64,000 nt of DNA from Pegethrix bostrychoides GSE-TBD4-15B (GCA_019359155.1 JAHHHV010000081.1:29548-93547), one strand, 5' to 3'; shown: positions 1 through 9,512, counted from the stretch's first letter. Notes: a model not told the origin generated them from the sequence alone. Numbers and translations are program-made.

Positions 1-621
1 AGCTCGCTCAGGATGGGGCATCATGCCAAAAACGTTGCCGCGACGGTTGCAGATTCCGGCAATTGCATTCAGCGAGCCGTTCGGGTTGGCCGTATGGGTA
101 ATCTCACCGCCGGGATCGCAGTAGCGCAGCAGCACCTGCTGGTGAGCCTCTAGCTCGGCCAGCGTTTCGGCAGCGGCATAGTAGCAGCCCTCGCCGTGGG
201 CAATCGGTAGTGTGATCACCTGATTGGCCTGATACTCAGAAGTCCAGGGCAAATTAGAATGCTCAACGCGCAGCGTCACGCGATCGCAAATAAAGTGCAG
301 ATCACGGTTGCGGACGAGCGCTCCCGGCAGCAGACCCGATTCAGTCAAAACCTGAAAGCCATTGCAGATGCCCAGCACAAATTTTCCCTGCTCGGCCTGC
401 TGCACCGTCGCCTGAACGGCAGGCGAGAACTGAGCGATTGCGCCACAGCGCAGGTAGTCGCCGTAGCTAAATCCTCCCGGCAAGATAATCAGATCAAGGT
501 CGCTCAGGTCGCTTTCCTGATGCCAGACCATGCGGGTTGGCTGGTGCAGCAGCTCGCGTACCACCATGGCAACATCGCGGTCGCAGTTGGAGCCGGGAAA
601 GACAATCACGCCCACGTTCAT
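1..621 (-). CDS. purQ: Phosphoribosylformylglycinamidine synthase subunit PurQ (partial, C-terminus off the left edge)
   Basis: This is the glutaminase subunit of FGAM synthase, the fourth step of purine biosynthesis. It releases ammonia from glutamine for the PurL subunit in the cytoplasm. Translation from the ATG at 621 begins [17 protein letters not shown], the characteristic PurQ N-terminus. It continues with the class I amidotransferase core: the nucleophile elbow [12 protein letters not shown], with the catalytic Cys, and near the edge GMMPHPERA, which holds the catalytic His and Glu-type residues. About 207 codons are visible against a usual 220-230, so only the last few residues are missing. 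The gene lies 137 nt downstream of the PP2C gene on the same strand; cotranscription is possible but no signal was identified. Recognition is by motif and order of motifs, so the call is secure. Confidence 0.95.
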   Translation of the reverse strand, partial: MNVGVIVFPGSNCDRDVAMVVRELLHQPTRMVWHQESDLSDLDLIILPGGFSYGDYLRCGAIAQFSPAVQATVQQAEQGKFVLGICNGFQVLTESGLLPGALVRNRDLHFICDRVTLRVEHSNLPWTSEYQANQVITLPIAHGEGCYYAAAETLAELEAHQQVLLRYCDPGGEITHTANPNGSLNAIAGICNRRGNVFGMMPHPERA

Positions 622-758
622 CTGATCTACTCCTGCGCTGGCTCTAGGCTTGCTGCTCCTATTATCACTGAATTTACAGCTAAATTTAGCGCTGACCTCG
701 CCGCTGCTGGGGTTTAGAGTAATGTGACCATCTCGCTGAATGGCTTTTAGCGGGGTAT

Positions 759-2693
759 CTAGCGGGGCATCTGGTCAAGATTGGGACGCACTTTCAGCCG
801 TACTGCAATCGCCGTAATGTTGTCATGACCATTGTACTGGTTAGCCAAGTCAATCAGCTGGCGGACGCTCTGCTCCAGATTGGTTGAGGCGTTGAGCATC
901 GGTTCAAGATGGCTCTGCCAGTGGATCTCGAGCAGATCATTGTCTGAGAGGCCATCCGAGCATAGCAGCAGCACGCCGTCTTCGTTAAGTTCTAAAAACT
1001 TGACATCCGGGCTGAGGAAGTTTTCGTCGCGGGGGCCGAGCGCTTGGGTGAGCTGATAGGCATCGGGTCGGGCATAGGCAATCGCTGGCTCTACGCCTCG
1101 CTGAATTTCACGCTGCCCTACCTCGTGATCGGTGGTGAGCTGCTGGAGGCCGCGGCGGCGGCTGATCCGGTAGAGCCGACTGTCGCCAACATGGGCAATC
1201 ACCGCTTCAGCATCCTGCACCATCAGCAGCACCAGCGTTGTCCCCATCCGACCGCTGCCAGCGCTAGCGTTGGTTTGATTCTGGTCAAAAATCGCTCGGT
1301 TGGCCTGTTGAATTGCGTCTCGAATCAGCTCTTCGCTGGGCAGCTTATCTTGCCAATGCTCCGCAAAATACTGCTGTAGGGTTTCGACAGCTAAGGCGCT
1401 CGCCACTTCACCGCCCGCATGGCCACCCATGCCGTCACAGAGAATATATAGTCCTTTAGCCTGCAAGACCCGCCCCCGGGGTGTCTCCTGTTTTTTGAGA
1501 TCAATCTGGAGACTAAAGCAGTCTTCGTTGTGGCTGCGCTGACGACCAATATCGGTCTGACCAGCATCTTCCAGGCTGACGAGCTGCATTCCCAACACAA
1601 CCGTCGGCAAATCGTCACTGCCTTCATCGTCTTGGTCGAGGGCTGCATCCTGATGCGTCTCCGCCCGCAAATCCTGCGTTATCTCCTGTCGCACCTCTGG
1701 GGTAGACCGTAGGGTCGCTGGCTGTTGTAGGGCAAAGGCAACTGCCTCAACCCGGTTGCGGAGCGAGTCGAGCGAGTCGATCCGACCTGACTCCAAATCA
1801 ACAGCAAGCTGAAAGATCTCGGCGTTCTGCGTCCGCTGCGAACTCTCACAGAGCTGCTGCCAGAGTGCACCAAGCTGCGCCAAGCTCGCAGGCTGACGAG
1901 CGCTGTCCAAGTAGAGGCGCTGAAGACAGATCAGATGATCTTCATCCACGAGTAGATTGCTCAAGTCGAGCAGACTACGGCAGCAGTCCTGAGTTTCCAG
2001 CGCCGCCCATAGCTCGGCCATCTGATGCAGCCAGTGCAAAATTTGCAGTGGTTCCATCACCTCATCTGGCCAGAGATCGACGAGCAGCGGCAGATGGGAG
2101 CGATCTTCGAGTAGAATCACCTGCAAATCCTGCTGCTGCCAGGCATCTTGTAGATAGGGCAACGGCAGCAGGGGGAACTGTTCTTGCAGCGCTACATAGG
2201 GCGCAGCCACAGGCGGCAGGAGAGCTTCGCCAGAGTTCATCATGACTCGGCTGGGCTGTAGCGGCTGGTGGTCTAGGACTCGCACCTCAACCTCGGCGCT
2301 CTGGCCAATCTGCTGCGGCATCGGATCGAGGATCTGGTATCGCGCTTGAACGTCCAAAAACTTACCAGCTGGCAGCTTCACGGGAGCAGCTTCGGCCAGA
2401 TCAGGTAGCTCTGGGAGGCTAGGTAAATTTGAGGCAATTGGAGCGGACTCTGGAGATTCTAAAGCTGGAGCAGATGGGTGCATCTCCTCAGCCGCAACCT
2501 CCTCAGCCGCAACAGATAAAATCGCTTTCCAGGTTGTTCCAGTCACCGCACCACATTGTAGACAGTATTCTGCATCAAACGAGACCAGCGCTCCACAAAA
2601 CTCGCATATTTTCTCGGTCAGAGATGCGCCGCAGCGTTGACAGAATTTGTGAGTATCTGGGTTTTCAAACTGACAGTCTGGACAAGCTAACAT
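759..2693 (-). CDS. PP2C-type serine/threonine phosphatase with N-terminal double zinc ribbon
   Basis: The 644-residue protein has two parts. The N-terminus carries four CxxC pairs (C4/C7, C18/C21, C30/C33, C44/C47), the pattern of a double zinc ribbon. The last 270 or so residues form a PPM/PP2C phosphatase. Its motifs occur in family order: RSHNED, the metal-binding DGMGGHAGG, GTT, HVGDSRLYR, DHE, CSDGLSD and a terminal HDNITAI. The acidic residues needed for the two-metal centre are all present, so an active Mn/Mg-dependent phosphatase is expected. The middle of about 320 residues is Leu/Gln/Glu-rich and has no recognised domain; it looks like the remains of a kinase-like or regulatory region. 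No membrane segment is seen, so the protein is probably cytoplasmic. Cyanobacteria commonly pair such phosphatases with Ser/Thr kinases, but no kinase lies nearby. Confidence 0.9.
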   Translation of the reverse strand: MLACPDCQFENPDTHKFCQRCGASLTEKICEFCGALVSFDAEYCLQCGAVTGTTWKAILSVAAEEVAAEEMHPSAPALESPESAPIASNLPSLPELPDLAEAAPVKLPAGKFLDVQARYQILDPMPQQIGQSAEVEVRVLDHQPLQPSRVMMNSGEALLPPVAAPYVALQEQFPLLPLPYLQDAWQQQDLQVILLEDRSHLPLLVDLWPDEVMEPLQILHWLHQMAELWAALETQDCCRSLLDLSNLLVDEDHLICLQRLYLDSARQPASLAQLGALWQQLCESSQRTQNAEIFQLAVDLESGRIDSLDSLRNRVEAVAFALQQPATLRSTPEVRQEITQDLRAETHQDAALDQDDEGSDDLPTVVLGMQLVSLEDAGQTDIGRQRSHNEDCFSLQIDLKKQETPRGRVLQAKGLYILCDGMGGHAGGEVASALAVETLQQYFAEHWQDKLPSEELIRDAIQQANRAIFDQNQTNASAGSGRMGTTLVLLMVQDAEAVIAHVGDSRLYRISRRRGLQQLTTDHEVGQREIQRGVEPAIAYARPDAYQLTQALGPRDENFLSPDVKFLELNEDGVLLLCSDGLSDNDLLEIHWQSHLEPMLNASTNLEQSVRQLIDLANQYNGHDNITAIAVRLKVRPNLDQMPR

Positions 2694-2949
2694 CTAGCAA
2701 CTCCCTCAACTTCGGCTGAGCTGGAGGATCGACTCTCCGCGCCCAGCTCCGCATCAGGTCTGGTGCCGCCAAGACTCTAGTCCCTGTATAGGGTACCTGA
2801 TCAGCCTGCAAGTTTGCTATCGGTCATATCCCCCTCAGCTTACCCAAAAATACTGGGCAGAGCGCAGTAGCTTGCCCAAGATTACGCTCTACATCACGCC
2901 TCATATCCGACCCAACTTCCGACCCAACTAGAACTCCAGCAAAGCTGTT

Positions 2950-4848
2950 TCAGGGCGCAGGAGCATCGCCATCTGCTGAAGGCTCGGTTTCGCTATACCC
3001 AGCCGGTGCGGCTTCTGAGTCTGCGCCATTATTTGAGTCATAGTTGCTGTCTGCGTCATAGTTGCTCTCAGCAGGCAGCGCCTCTGGGATATTGTCCGGC
3101 GCGGCAGCTTCGGGGGCTGTGGGAGCAGCAGGAACCAGATTTTGCGGAGCCTGCTGCATGGGTGCTGTGGCAGCGCCAGGGACAGTTGTGGTGCCTGGGA
3201 CGGCACCCGGCACGACCGTTGGCACTGCACCCGGAGCCATACCAGGTGTGACCACGCCGGGCTGACCCGGTACAACACCGGGTGCAAGCTGAGCCGGGGG
3301 AGCCGCTACAGGGCTAGGAGCCAGGGTTGGCTTACCGCCAAAATGCTCGTAGATCACCGCCGCAGTTTGCCGGATTAGATCCTGCGCCCGACCGTCGTTG
3401 TGGGGGCGCTTCACCATTAGAGAAACTGCATAGCGGCGACCGCTAGAGAGATCGACGACACCGACATCGCCCACCAGCGAGCCAATATCACCAGTTTTGT
3501 GAGCCACCGTTGTACCGGGCGCAATCACGCTGGGCAGCAGCGTATCAGTAACGGTGCGTCGCATGATGTCAAAGGCACGGTCGCGGGACTTCATGGAGAC
3601 AAGTTTGCCTTCGTTGAGCAGCGCCATCAGGCTGACCAGCTCTTTGGGCGAGGTGGTGTTGAGTCCTTCGAGATCGGGGAGCGGCTTGCGGAGCAGTGTT
3701 TGCTGCAATCCCCACTGCTGAAACCGCTGATTCAGAGTTGCATTGCCGCCCAAGCGCCGCACAATCATATTTGTGGCCGTGTTGTCACTGTGGATGATCA
3801 TGTTAGTGGCGGTGTCCAGCGCTGTATACTGGCTGCCTACTGCGGCATACTGCATGTCGCCTGAGCCTTCGGCAACATCGGCCTGCTGCATCGATAGCAC
3901 TTCATCCAGCTTGATTTTGCCAGAGTCCACATCCTGCAAGAAGGCAATCAAAATCGGCACTTTGATCATGCTCGCCGCAGAGAATGCCGTGCTGCCGTTG
4001 AAGCTAAGGTAGTCGCCGTTGTCGAGGTCGAGCAAGAAGACACCCGGTACTAAGTCGGTCAAGTTTTGGGTCAGGGGCGTGACTTTGGCGACTAGATCGG
4101 TCATTTCGCGCCCCATCCGCACGCTCGAAACGGTCGCCAGTGTGCCCGGAATATTGCCGACTCGATTGGGAGTAAGCGGCTGAATGGCACTCGGATCGCT
4201 GGTTCGACTCGCTGTGGCCGGGTTGCGGAGAGCCGGATTCCAGACCGAGAGACTCGTTCCGACAATTGCCCCAACGCCGACTCCCAAGATCAGCAGCCGA
4301 CAGAGATGCACCAGCGGCGAGGCAGGCCGTGAAGCACCGCGAGATTTTAAATTGCGCGCGCCACCTGCAGCTAGTCCAGCTGTTGCCGCCGCCGCTCGAT
4401 TCCGCCTGCTGGGGTTGGGCTTGCCTATGGGTTTATCAGTGGGTTTGCCAGCCAGATTTCTACCCGTCGTGCCTCTCTGGGGCGACGACGCCCCTAAGCG
4501 CGGATTGGCTGGCCGCAGCCTGCCATTGGGTTGCCTGCTCATATCTGGATCATTGCGGCGGCTAGGCAGGTCAGAAGGGCTAGCGGACGGACGGACGGCG
4601 GACGGCGGACGGAGAGCATCGGGACGAGGCTGACCTGAGCCAGACTGGCTCAGCTTGCGGCGGAGTCGTCTGGAGCCTGAGCCAGCCGCATCTGCCTGCG
4701 AGCGCATCGCCTGCCTGCCGTCCATCTCACGTCGCGCCCGGTCAGCGCCTGCTTGACCTGATTTGACTGGGGCTTTAGATCCGGACTGAGCCAGCTTACG
4801 AGCTAGGCGACGCTGCATTCCTTTGGGGCGATTGGTATGATCCAACAC
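2950..4848 (-). CDS. Membrane-anchored class A beta-lactamase-like serine hydrolase
   Basis: A 632-residue protein with four regions. Residues 1-178 are strongly basic, Arg/Ser/Pro-rich and low in complexity. A single hydrophobic segment follows at about 181-200. The catalytic domain spans about 255-500. The tail is a Pro/Ala/Val/Gly-rich repeat of about 130 residues. The three penicillin-recognising motifs are present: SMIK (Ser293, Lys296), SDN (354-356) and KTG (451-453). The stretch where class A enzymes have ExxLN reads LEGLN (393-397), so the deacylating Glu is one position out of register. The enzyme may therefore be a slow or non-lactamase peptidase rather than a true resistance enzyme. 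The topology suggests a cytoplasmic basic tail and a periplasmic catalytic domain. Function is inferred from the motifs and the substrate is unknown. Confidence 0.8.
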   Translation of the reverse strand: MLDHTNRPKGMQRRLARKLAQSGSKAPVKSGQAGADRARREMDGRQAMRSQADAAGSGSRRLRRKLSQSGSGQPRPDALRPPSAVRPSASPSDLPSRRNDPDMSRQPNGRLRPANPRLGASSPQRGTTGRNLAGKPTDKPIGKPNPSRRNRAAAATAGLAAGGARNLKSRGASRPASPLVHLCRLLILGVGVGAIVGTSLSVWNPALRNPATASRTSDPSAIQPLTPNRVGNIPGTLATVSSVRMGREMTDLVAKVTPLTQNLTDLVPGVFLLDLDNGDYLSFNGSTAFSAASMIKVPILIAFLQDVDSGKIKLDEVLSMQQADVAEGSGDMQYAAVGSQYTALDTATNMIIHSDNTATNMIVRRLGGNATLNQRFQQWGLQQTLLRKPLPDLEGLNTTSPKELVSLMALLNEGKLVSMKSRDRAFDIMRRTVTDTLLPSVIAPGTTVAHKTGDIGSLVGDVGVVDLSSGRRYAVSLMVKRPHNDGRAQDLIRQTAAVIYEHFGGKPTLAPSPVAAPPAQLAPGVVPGQPGVVTPGMAPGAVPTVVPGAVPGTTTVPGAATAPMQQAPQNLVPAAPTAPEAAAPDNIPEALPAESNYDADSNYDSNNGADSEAAPAGYSETEPSADGDAPAP

Positions 4849-5094
4849 AATTCAAACCTCTAAACCAACTGGATAAGTTATCAGGACACCAATGCTGAGC
4901 TGCTGTTCAAACCGTGGCTTGGGTGAGCAGGCTGACTTATTTTAATCACTCTGGTCAAAACGGCAGAAAATCGCTCAAATTTAGTCAGGCGTTCAATTGT
5001 TCTGAGCTTTTATGTCATGCCACCGCTCAACGACGATTCTTGTGCAGCAAGGCTAGCGGATTAAATTTTAAGCGAAGGGTTTGGTTGCAAATCT

Positions 5095-5946
5095 TTACGC
5101 TTCTGGATCGACTGCCCCTGTATCTAGCCCTGTATCTAGCCCTATATCTAGATCTACAGCATCTACAGCCTGTTCTGATCGAGATGCCTGCTGGAGCGCC
5201 CAGTTAGTCTGCCTCAAAATACCACGACAGAGTGCCACTTCAGCCTCAGAGGGCTGGGCACGTCCCAACAGCAGCCGAAATTTTTCCATGCGGCTCGCGG
5301 CTGTATGCGGATAGAGATAGCCAATTTTTAGCAACAGGTGCTCAAGCTGCTGGTAATAGCCTTCTAGCGAAGCTAAATCGGCGCGAGGGTTAGGCAGCGG
5401 ATCTGGTTCTAGATCAGCCTGCTCAGCTTGCAGCCAGATTTGAGAGAGTTCATAGCAGCAGATGGCGACCGCCTGGGCTAGATTCAGCGAGCCGTAGTCA
5501 GGGCTGGTGGGAATCCGAATCCAGCGCTGAGCGTAGCTGAGTTCATGTTTGGTTAGCCCCCGATCCTCGCGGCCAAAAATCAGAGCCGCCTGGATCTGAG
5601 ACTGAATCTGAGATTTAACCAGCCAAGGCAGCACGGTGCGCGGTGACTCTAACTTCACCTCTAGCGCCGTGTGATCTAGTCCAGTCGTTGCCACCGCAAT
5701 CTGACAACCTGCTAGCGCCTCAGGGAGACTCTGTACCAGCTGTGCCGCCTCCAGTAGATCGCCCGCGTGAACCGCCATTTGACGGGCTTCTGCGCTGAGC
5801 GGATCGCACTGTGGGTTCACCAACACCAGCTGCTTTAGCCCCATATTTTTGAGCACGCGCGCCACGGATCCAACGTTGAGCGCTCCCGCAGGCTCAACGA
5901 GCACCACACGAATCAGCTGGGCAGGATGAATAATTGCTTCAGTCAT
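5095..5946 (-). CDS. SpoU/TrmH-family RNA 2'-O-methyltransferase (TrmJ-like)
   Basis: A SPOUT-class SAM-dependent methyltransferase that modifies ribose 2'-hydroxyls of tRNA or rRNA. The three family motifs are clear: GALNVGSVARVLKNMG near residue 21 (motif 1, with the catalytic Asn/Arg region), LIFGREDRGLTKHEL (motif 2) and GSLNLAQAVAICCYEL (motif 3, the knotted SAM site). This order and the distance between motifs fit the TrmH group 1/TrmJ branch, which methylates position 32 of tRNAs; the exact target cannot be read from sequence. The last dozen residues (DIGLDTGLDTGA type) are encoded by a 12-nt tandem repeat and are probably dispensable. The gene is divergent from the DUF2256 gene, with 136 nt between them. 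Confidence 0.88.
   Translation of the reverse strand: MTEAIIHPAQLIRVVLVEPAGALNVGSVARVLKNMGLKQLVLVNPQCDPLSAEARQMAVHAGDLLEAAQLVQSLPEALAGCQIAVATTGLDHTALEVKLESPRTVLPWLVKSQIQSQIQAALIFGREDRGLTKHELSYAQRWIRIPTSPDYGSLNLAQAVAICCYELSQIWLQAEQADLEPDPLPNPRADLASLEGYYQQLEHLLLKIGYLYPHTAASRMEKFRLLLGRAQPSEAEVALCRGILRQTNWALQQASRSEQAVDAVDLDIGLDTGLDTGAVDPEA
5117..5152. repeat. 12-nt tandem repeat, three copies, in coding sequence
   Basis: Three adjacent copies of CCTGTATCTAGC (the third with two changes) lie in the 3' end of the RNA methyltransferase gene. Because the unit is 12 nt, the reading frame is kept and the repeat adds GLDT-like tetrapeptides to the C-terminus. Confidence 0.9.
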
Positions 5947-5959
5947 GGTTAGCCTGGGC

Positions 5960-5992
5960 TTCTGGCTCGATTCTGGCTCAATTCTGGCTCGA
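5960..5992. repeat. 11-nt tandem repeat, three copies
   Basis: TTCTGGCTCGA is repeated three times (middle copy ends CAA) directly upstream of the RNA methyltransferase start, inside the divergent promoter region shared with the DUF2256 gene. An 11-nt period is one helical turn, so copy-number change would keep flanking sites on one face of the DNA. Confidence 0.88.
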
Positions 5993-6082
5993 TTCAGCGG
6001 GCTAGATTTTTCGTAGGATCAATCAATCATCAATCAATTTATAAAATAGTCTAAGCCTCTATCTGAGTGAATTTGAGTGACT

Positions 6083-6286
6083 ATGCCACGTTCTAAGTCA
6101 AAATCTCAGGCTGGCTCAGGTGGACGAGTCCGTTCCAAATCCGATCTGCCGACGAAGCTCTGCCCAGTCTGTGAGCGCCCGTTTAGCTGGCGGAAGAAAT
6201 GGGAAAATTGCTGGGATGAGGTGAAATATTGTTCTGAGCGCTGTCGTCGTCACCGAGCCGATGCCGCCAGCGAGCCGCCAGCATAA
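6083..6286 (+). CDS. DUF2256 small zinc-binding protein
   Basis: A 67-residue basic protein. After a Ser/Lys-rich N-terminus it contains the DUF2256 signature: [15 protein letters not shown], then [15 protein letters not shown]. The CxxC and CxxxC pairs can bind one zinc ion. The family is widespread in cyanobacteria and other bacteria, often beside cryptochrome or photolyase genes, and its role is not established. The ATG at 6083 is chosen because it gives the usual MPRSKSK-like start; an in-frame GTG at 6077 would add two residues. It is transcribed away from the RNA methyltransferase gene. Confidence 0.85.
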   Translation: MPRSKSKSQAGSGGRVRSKSDLPTKLCPVCERPFSWRKKWENCWDEVKYCSERCRRHRADAASEPPA

Positions 6287-6622
6287 GTTTCATCACCTGT
6301 TCATCACCAGACTACCGCTCGAACCTTATATAAAAACTGGACAAAAAGATTTGCTCTTAGAGATATTGTCTAGGGATACTGTCAAATCAGCTACTCCAGT
6401 GATCCAGAGATTTCGGTTCTACTCAGAACAGTGGTTCAATTTCTACAAGTGATTTGCAGAGCTAAACTCCTGAGCAGACCTGTTTCCCGAATGATGCTGT
6501 GGCTGGATGAGCGCTATTTTTTAGAGCGAGGCTCTAGAACGAGGCTTTAGAGTAAGGCAGACGGCATTCCGCAAAAACGGCATTCCGCAAAATAGGTATT
6601 AGTCACAAGGTATTTAGTCACT
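6287..6622. other. Intergenic region with stacked short duplications
   Basis: There is no convincing gene here. The 3' half, just ahead of the asparaginase start, is built from consecutive imperfect duplications: GAGGCTCTAGAAC/GAGGCTTTAGAG (about 6530-6552), a perfect 16-nt duplication of ACGGCATTCCGCAAAA (6561-6592), and AGGTATTAGTCAC/AGGTATTTAGTCAC (about 6594-6621), which runs into the start codon. No canonical promoter hexamers stand out. Confidence 0.6.
6561..6592. repeat. 16-nt perfect tandem duplication
   Basis: Two perfect adjacent copies of ACGGCATTCCGCAAAA lie 30 nt upstream of the asparaginase start codon, flanked by two further imperfect duplications. Confidence 0.9.
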
Positions 6623-7591
6623 ATGTCAGGCATCTCAAGTTTTACGCAGCCCAAGCTAATCATTCACGGCGGCGCAGGCAGTTCGCTCAAGGGCAAAGAA
6701 GGCGCAGACGCAGTGCGTAAGTCGCTCTACGCTATCTTGAGCGAAGTCTATGATCTGCTCTTAAGCGGACTGGATGCCGCCTCAGCAGCGGTACGCTGCT
6801 GCGAGCTGTTAGAAGACGACCCGCGCTTTAACGCCGGAACTGGCTCTGTGCTACAGTCAGACGGCCAGATTCGCATGAGTGCAGCGCTAATGAACGGAGT
6901 GAGCCAGCGCTTCAGCGGCGTGATCAACGCCTCACGCGTCAAAAATCCGATTCAGCTCGCTCAGTTTTTGCAAGACTCAGACGACCGCGTGCTCTCTGAT
7001 ATTGGCGCGCAAGAGCTGATGCGGGAGCTACAGCTGCCCTACTACGACCCGCTGACTAAAATTCGCCTGCAAGAGTGGCTGCTGGAGCGCGAGGGCAATT
7101 TCGACCGGGCGATGGCCGGCGTGGTGGCTGAGCGCGAACTGGTTACAGAGATGGCCAGCGAGGCAGGACGCGGCACCATCGGCGTGGTGGTGCTGGACTC
7201 GCAGGGGCAAATCGCGGCGGGCACTTCAACGGGCGGCAAAGGTTTTGAGCGGATTGGGCGGGTGAGCGACTCGGCCATGCCGGCTGGAAACTACGCGAAC
7301 GCGCGGGCTGGCGTGAGCTGTACCGGGATTGGCGAACATATTATTGAGGAATGTTTGGCTCCGCGCATCGTGATTCGCACAACGGACGGGTTGCCGCTGA
7401 GCCAAGCCTTCGAGCGCTCGTTTCAAGAGGCCGACTTGCGGCAGCGTGACTTTGGGGCGATTGGGATTGCCGCAGACGGCACAATTGCCTGGGGCAAGAC
7501 CAGCGAAGTGCTGCTGGCAGCCTACCACGATGGCGAAAAAATGGCGGATTCGCTGGAGATGGGCACAGGCACGCAGACCAGCTCGGTCTAG
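6623..7591 (+). CDS. Isoaspartyl peptidase / plant-type L-asparaginase (Ntn-hydrolase)
   Basis: This enzyme hydrolyses isoaspartyl dipeptides from damaged proteins and also asparagine. It is made as an inactive precursor that cuts itself before a Thr nucleophile. The sequence shows the N-terminal LIIHGGAG, FNAGTGSVL, the autocleavage site GRGTIGVVVLD with Thr185 as the predicted new N-terminus of the beta subunit, and TSTGGKGFERIGRVSDS in the substrate pocket. Its 322 residues match the family length. The cut would give an alpha chain of about 184 and a beta chain of about 138 residues. In cyanobacteria such enzymes act in the cytoplasm, and in some species they also take part in cyanophycin breakdown; no cyanophycinase gene is near here. 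The start ATG follows a short duplicated leader. Confidence 0.92.
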   Translation: MSGISSFTQPKLIIHGGAGSSLKGKEGADAVRKSLYAILSEVYDLLLSGLDAASAAVRCCELLEDDPRFNAGTGSVLQSDGQIRMSAALMNGVSQRFSGVINASRVKNPIQLAQFLQDSDDRVLSDIGAQELMRELQLPYYDPLTKIRLQEWLLEREGNFDRAMAGVVAERELVTEMASEAGRGTIGVVVLDSQGQIAAGTSTGGKGFERIGRVSDSAMPAGNYANARAGVSCTGIGEHIIEECLAPRIVIRTTDGLPLSQAFERSFQEADLRQRDFGAIGIAADGTIAWGKTSEVLLAAYHDGEKMADSLEMGTGTQTSSV

Positions 7592-7667
7592 CTGAGAGCT
7601 GAGCAACTCGCCCTGCTAGCCCCCAAATTCACTGCTATCTTGTAGTCTGTATCTTGGCGAGCTCACG

Positions 7668-7925
7668 ATGAAAGTTTGGCTAGTCTGCGTGGTTCTGTTC
7701 TTTGGCCTCGCAGAATTGTATGAATGGGCTGATCACTGGGTCGCGCAAACCGCCCTGGCTATGCCGCTCTACGGACTGGCTGGGCTACTGCTGGCCGTCT
7801 CGTCAAATTCTCAGCGCTGGCGAAGTTTTTTGTCTGCTGGCTCTAGTCAGGCTGGCTCTAGTCAAGCCTCTGACTCGTCTCAAGTCTCTGATGCCTCTCA
7901 GGCAAGCAGTCCGCCCAAACGCTAG
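7668..7925 (+). CDS. Small membrane protein of unknown function
   Basis: I do not recognise this 85-residue protein. It has a hydrophobic N-terminal helix (residues 3-18), a second hydrophobic stretch (about 31-46) and a low-complexity Ser/Gln/Ala tail (residues 57-82). The tail is encoded by imperfect 14-15-nt duplications (GGCTCTAGTCAG-like). It starts 76 nt after the asparaginase gene on the same strand and may be cotranscribed with it. Two membrane segments with a short polar hydrophilic tail suggest a small inner or thylakoid membrane protein. The reading frame and hydrophobic pattern look genuine. Confidence 0.6.
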   Translation: MKVWLVCVVLFFGLAELYEWADHWVAQTALAMPLYGLAGLLLAVSSNSQRWRSFLSAGSSQAGSSQASDSSQVSDASQASSPPKR

Positions 7926-8047
7926 TTGCGCCAGTCCAGTGCTCATCTACCGCTAGAATTGAGAAGTGCATTGACATCGAAGCCACGCCTGAGTCCCGAT
8001 GCTTCAGGCCCGACTTTTGCCGATTGTCCTTAGTTTTTGAGAACTCT

Positions 8048-9493
8048 ATGTCTGTTCGCGTTCGGATTGCCCCAAGCCCCACAGGAAAGCTGCATATTGG
8101 TACAGCGCGCACTGCCGTCTTTAACTGGCTGTTTGCGCAGCATCACGGCGGGACGTTTGTGCTGCGGATCGAGGACACGGATCTAGAGCGTTCCAAGCCA
8201 GAATATACCGAGAATATTATGCAGGGCTTGCGCTGGCTGGGCATGAGCTGGGATGAAGGCCCCAGCTATCAGACTGAGCGGCTGGCGCTCTATCAGCAGC
8301 AGGTGCAGAAGCTGCTGGATCAAGGGCTGGCCTACCGCGCCTACGACACGCCCGCCGAACTCGACGCAATGCGGGAAGACCAGAAGGCTCAAAACCAGGC
8401 TCCGCGCTACGATAACCGCCACCGCCATCTCACCCCTGAACAGGAAGCCGCCTTCCAAGCTGAAGGCCGTCAGCCCGTGGTGCGGTTCAAGATAGACGAC
8501 GACCGTGAAATTGTCTGGAACGACATGGTGCGCGATGCGGTGACCTGGAAAGGCCGCGATTTGGGTGGAGACATGGTGATTGCGCGGGCGGCGGCAGCAG
8601 ATCAAATTGGCCCACCCCTCTACAACTTCGTGGTAGTCGTCGATGACATCGACATGCAGATTAGCCATGTGATTCGCGGCGAAGATCATATTGGCAATAC
8701 GCCGAAGCAGATTTTGCTCTATGAGGCGCTTGGAGCCAGCCTGCCGCAGTTTGGCCATACGCCGCTAATTTTGAATCAGGCGGGTGCAAAGCTTTCTAAG
8801 CGCGATGGGGTCACCTCGATTTCTGAGTTCCAGGCGATGGGCTATACGGCAGCAGGTCTGGTCAACTACATGACGCTGCTGGGCTGGTCGCCGCCGGAAT
8901 CCTTGGGCGAGATTTTTACGCTGGATGCGGCGGCGGCGCAGTTTGACTTTGAGCGGGTTAACCGGGCTGGCGCTAAGTTTGACTGGGATAAGCTCAACTG
9001 GATCAACAGTCAGTATTTGCATCACATGCCCCCCGCCCAACTCACCGACCTGTTGCTGCCCTACTGGCAAGAAGCGGGCTATCCGGTGGAGAGTCTGGAG
9101 CGCAGCTGGCTGGAGCAAGTCTCGGCCTTAATCGCCACAGATCTGGTGCGGCTAGATGAAGCGGCGACGAAGACTCGCTATTTGTTTGTCTCAGATGTTG
9201 GCTTTAGCGAAGCAGCAACCGCCCAGCTTCAGCTCGAAAAAGTTGGGACGGCCTTGCAGGCTGTGGCTGAAGCGCTGGAGCAGCAGCCGCTGAGTGCTGA
9301 GACTGTGCAGAGCGTAATTCAGGCAGGGGTCGATGGGGCCAAAGTCAAGAAGGGACTGGTGATGAAATCGCTGCGGGCGGCGCTGACTGGCGATTTGCAA
9401 GGCCCAGATCTGGTGCAGTCTTGGCTGTTGCTCAATCAGCAGCAGATGGACTTGCCGCGACTCAAGCAGGCGCTAACCCTCGCAGTCAGTTGA
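8048..9493 (+). CDS. gltX: Glutamyl-tRNA synthetase
   Basis: A class Ic aminoacyl-tRNA synthetase that charges tRNA-Glu with glutamate in the cytoplasm. In cyanobacteria the enzyme is normally non-discriminating and also forms Glu-tRNA-Gln, which GatCAB then amidates; gatA lies later in this window. The HIGH-type motif is [15 protein letters not shown] at the N-terminus and the KMSKS-type loop is KLSKRDG, both in the expected spacing. The ATG at 8048 ([13 protein letters not shown]) gives 481 residues and matches the family start; an upstream in-frame TTG at 8024 is less likely. The C-terminal anticodon-binding helical domain is complete. The secreted-protein gene follows 19 nt downstream and may share the transcript. 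Confidence 0.97.
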   Translation: MSVRVRIAPSPTGKLHIGTARTAVFNWLFAQHHGGTFVLRIEDTDLERSKPEYTENIMQGLRWLGMSWDEGPSYQTERLALYQQQVQKLLDQGLAYRAYDTPAELDAMREDQKAQNQAPRYDNRHRHLTPEQEAAFQAEGRQPVVRFKIDDDREIVWNDMVRDAVTWKGRDLGGDMVIARAAAADQIGPPLYNFVVVVDDIDMQISHVIRGEDHIGNTPKQILLYEALGASLPQFGHTPLILNQAGAKLSKRDGVTSISEFQAMGYTAAGLVNYMTLLGWSPPESLGEIFTLDAAAAQFDFERVNRAGAKFDWDKLNWINSQYLHHMPPAQLTDLLLPYWQEAGYPVESLERSWLEQVSALIATDLVRLDEAATKTRYLFVSDVGFSEAATAQLQLEKVGTALQAVAEALEQQPLSAETVQSVIQAGVDGAKVKKGLVMKSLRAALTGDLQGPDLVQSWLLLNQQQMDLPRLKQALTLAVS

Positions 9494-9512
9494 ACCTCTT
9501 AAGCAGAAACCT

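Noticed and set aside
259..717. 152-aa forward reading frame
   Set aside because: It lies antisense to purQ, whose motifs on the minus strand are unmistakable.
6261..6452. 63-aa reading frame after DUF2256
   Set aside because: It starts inside the DUF2256 gene in another frame and shows no domain or conserved pattern.
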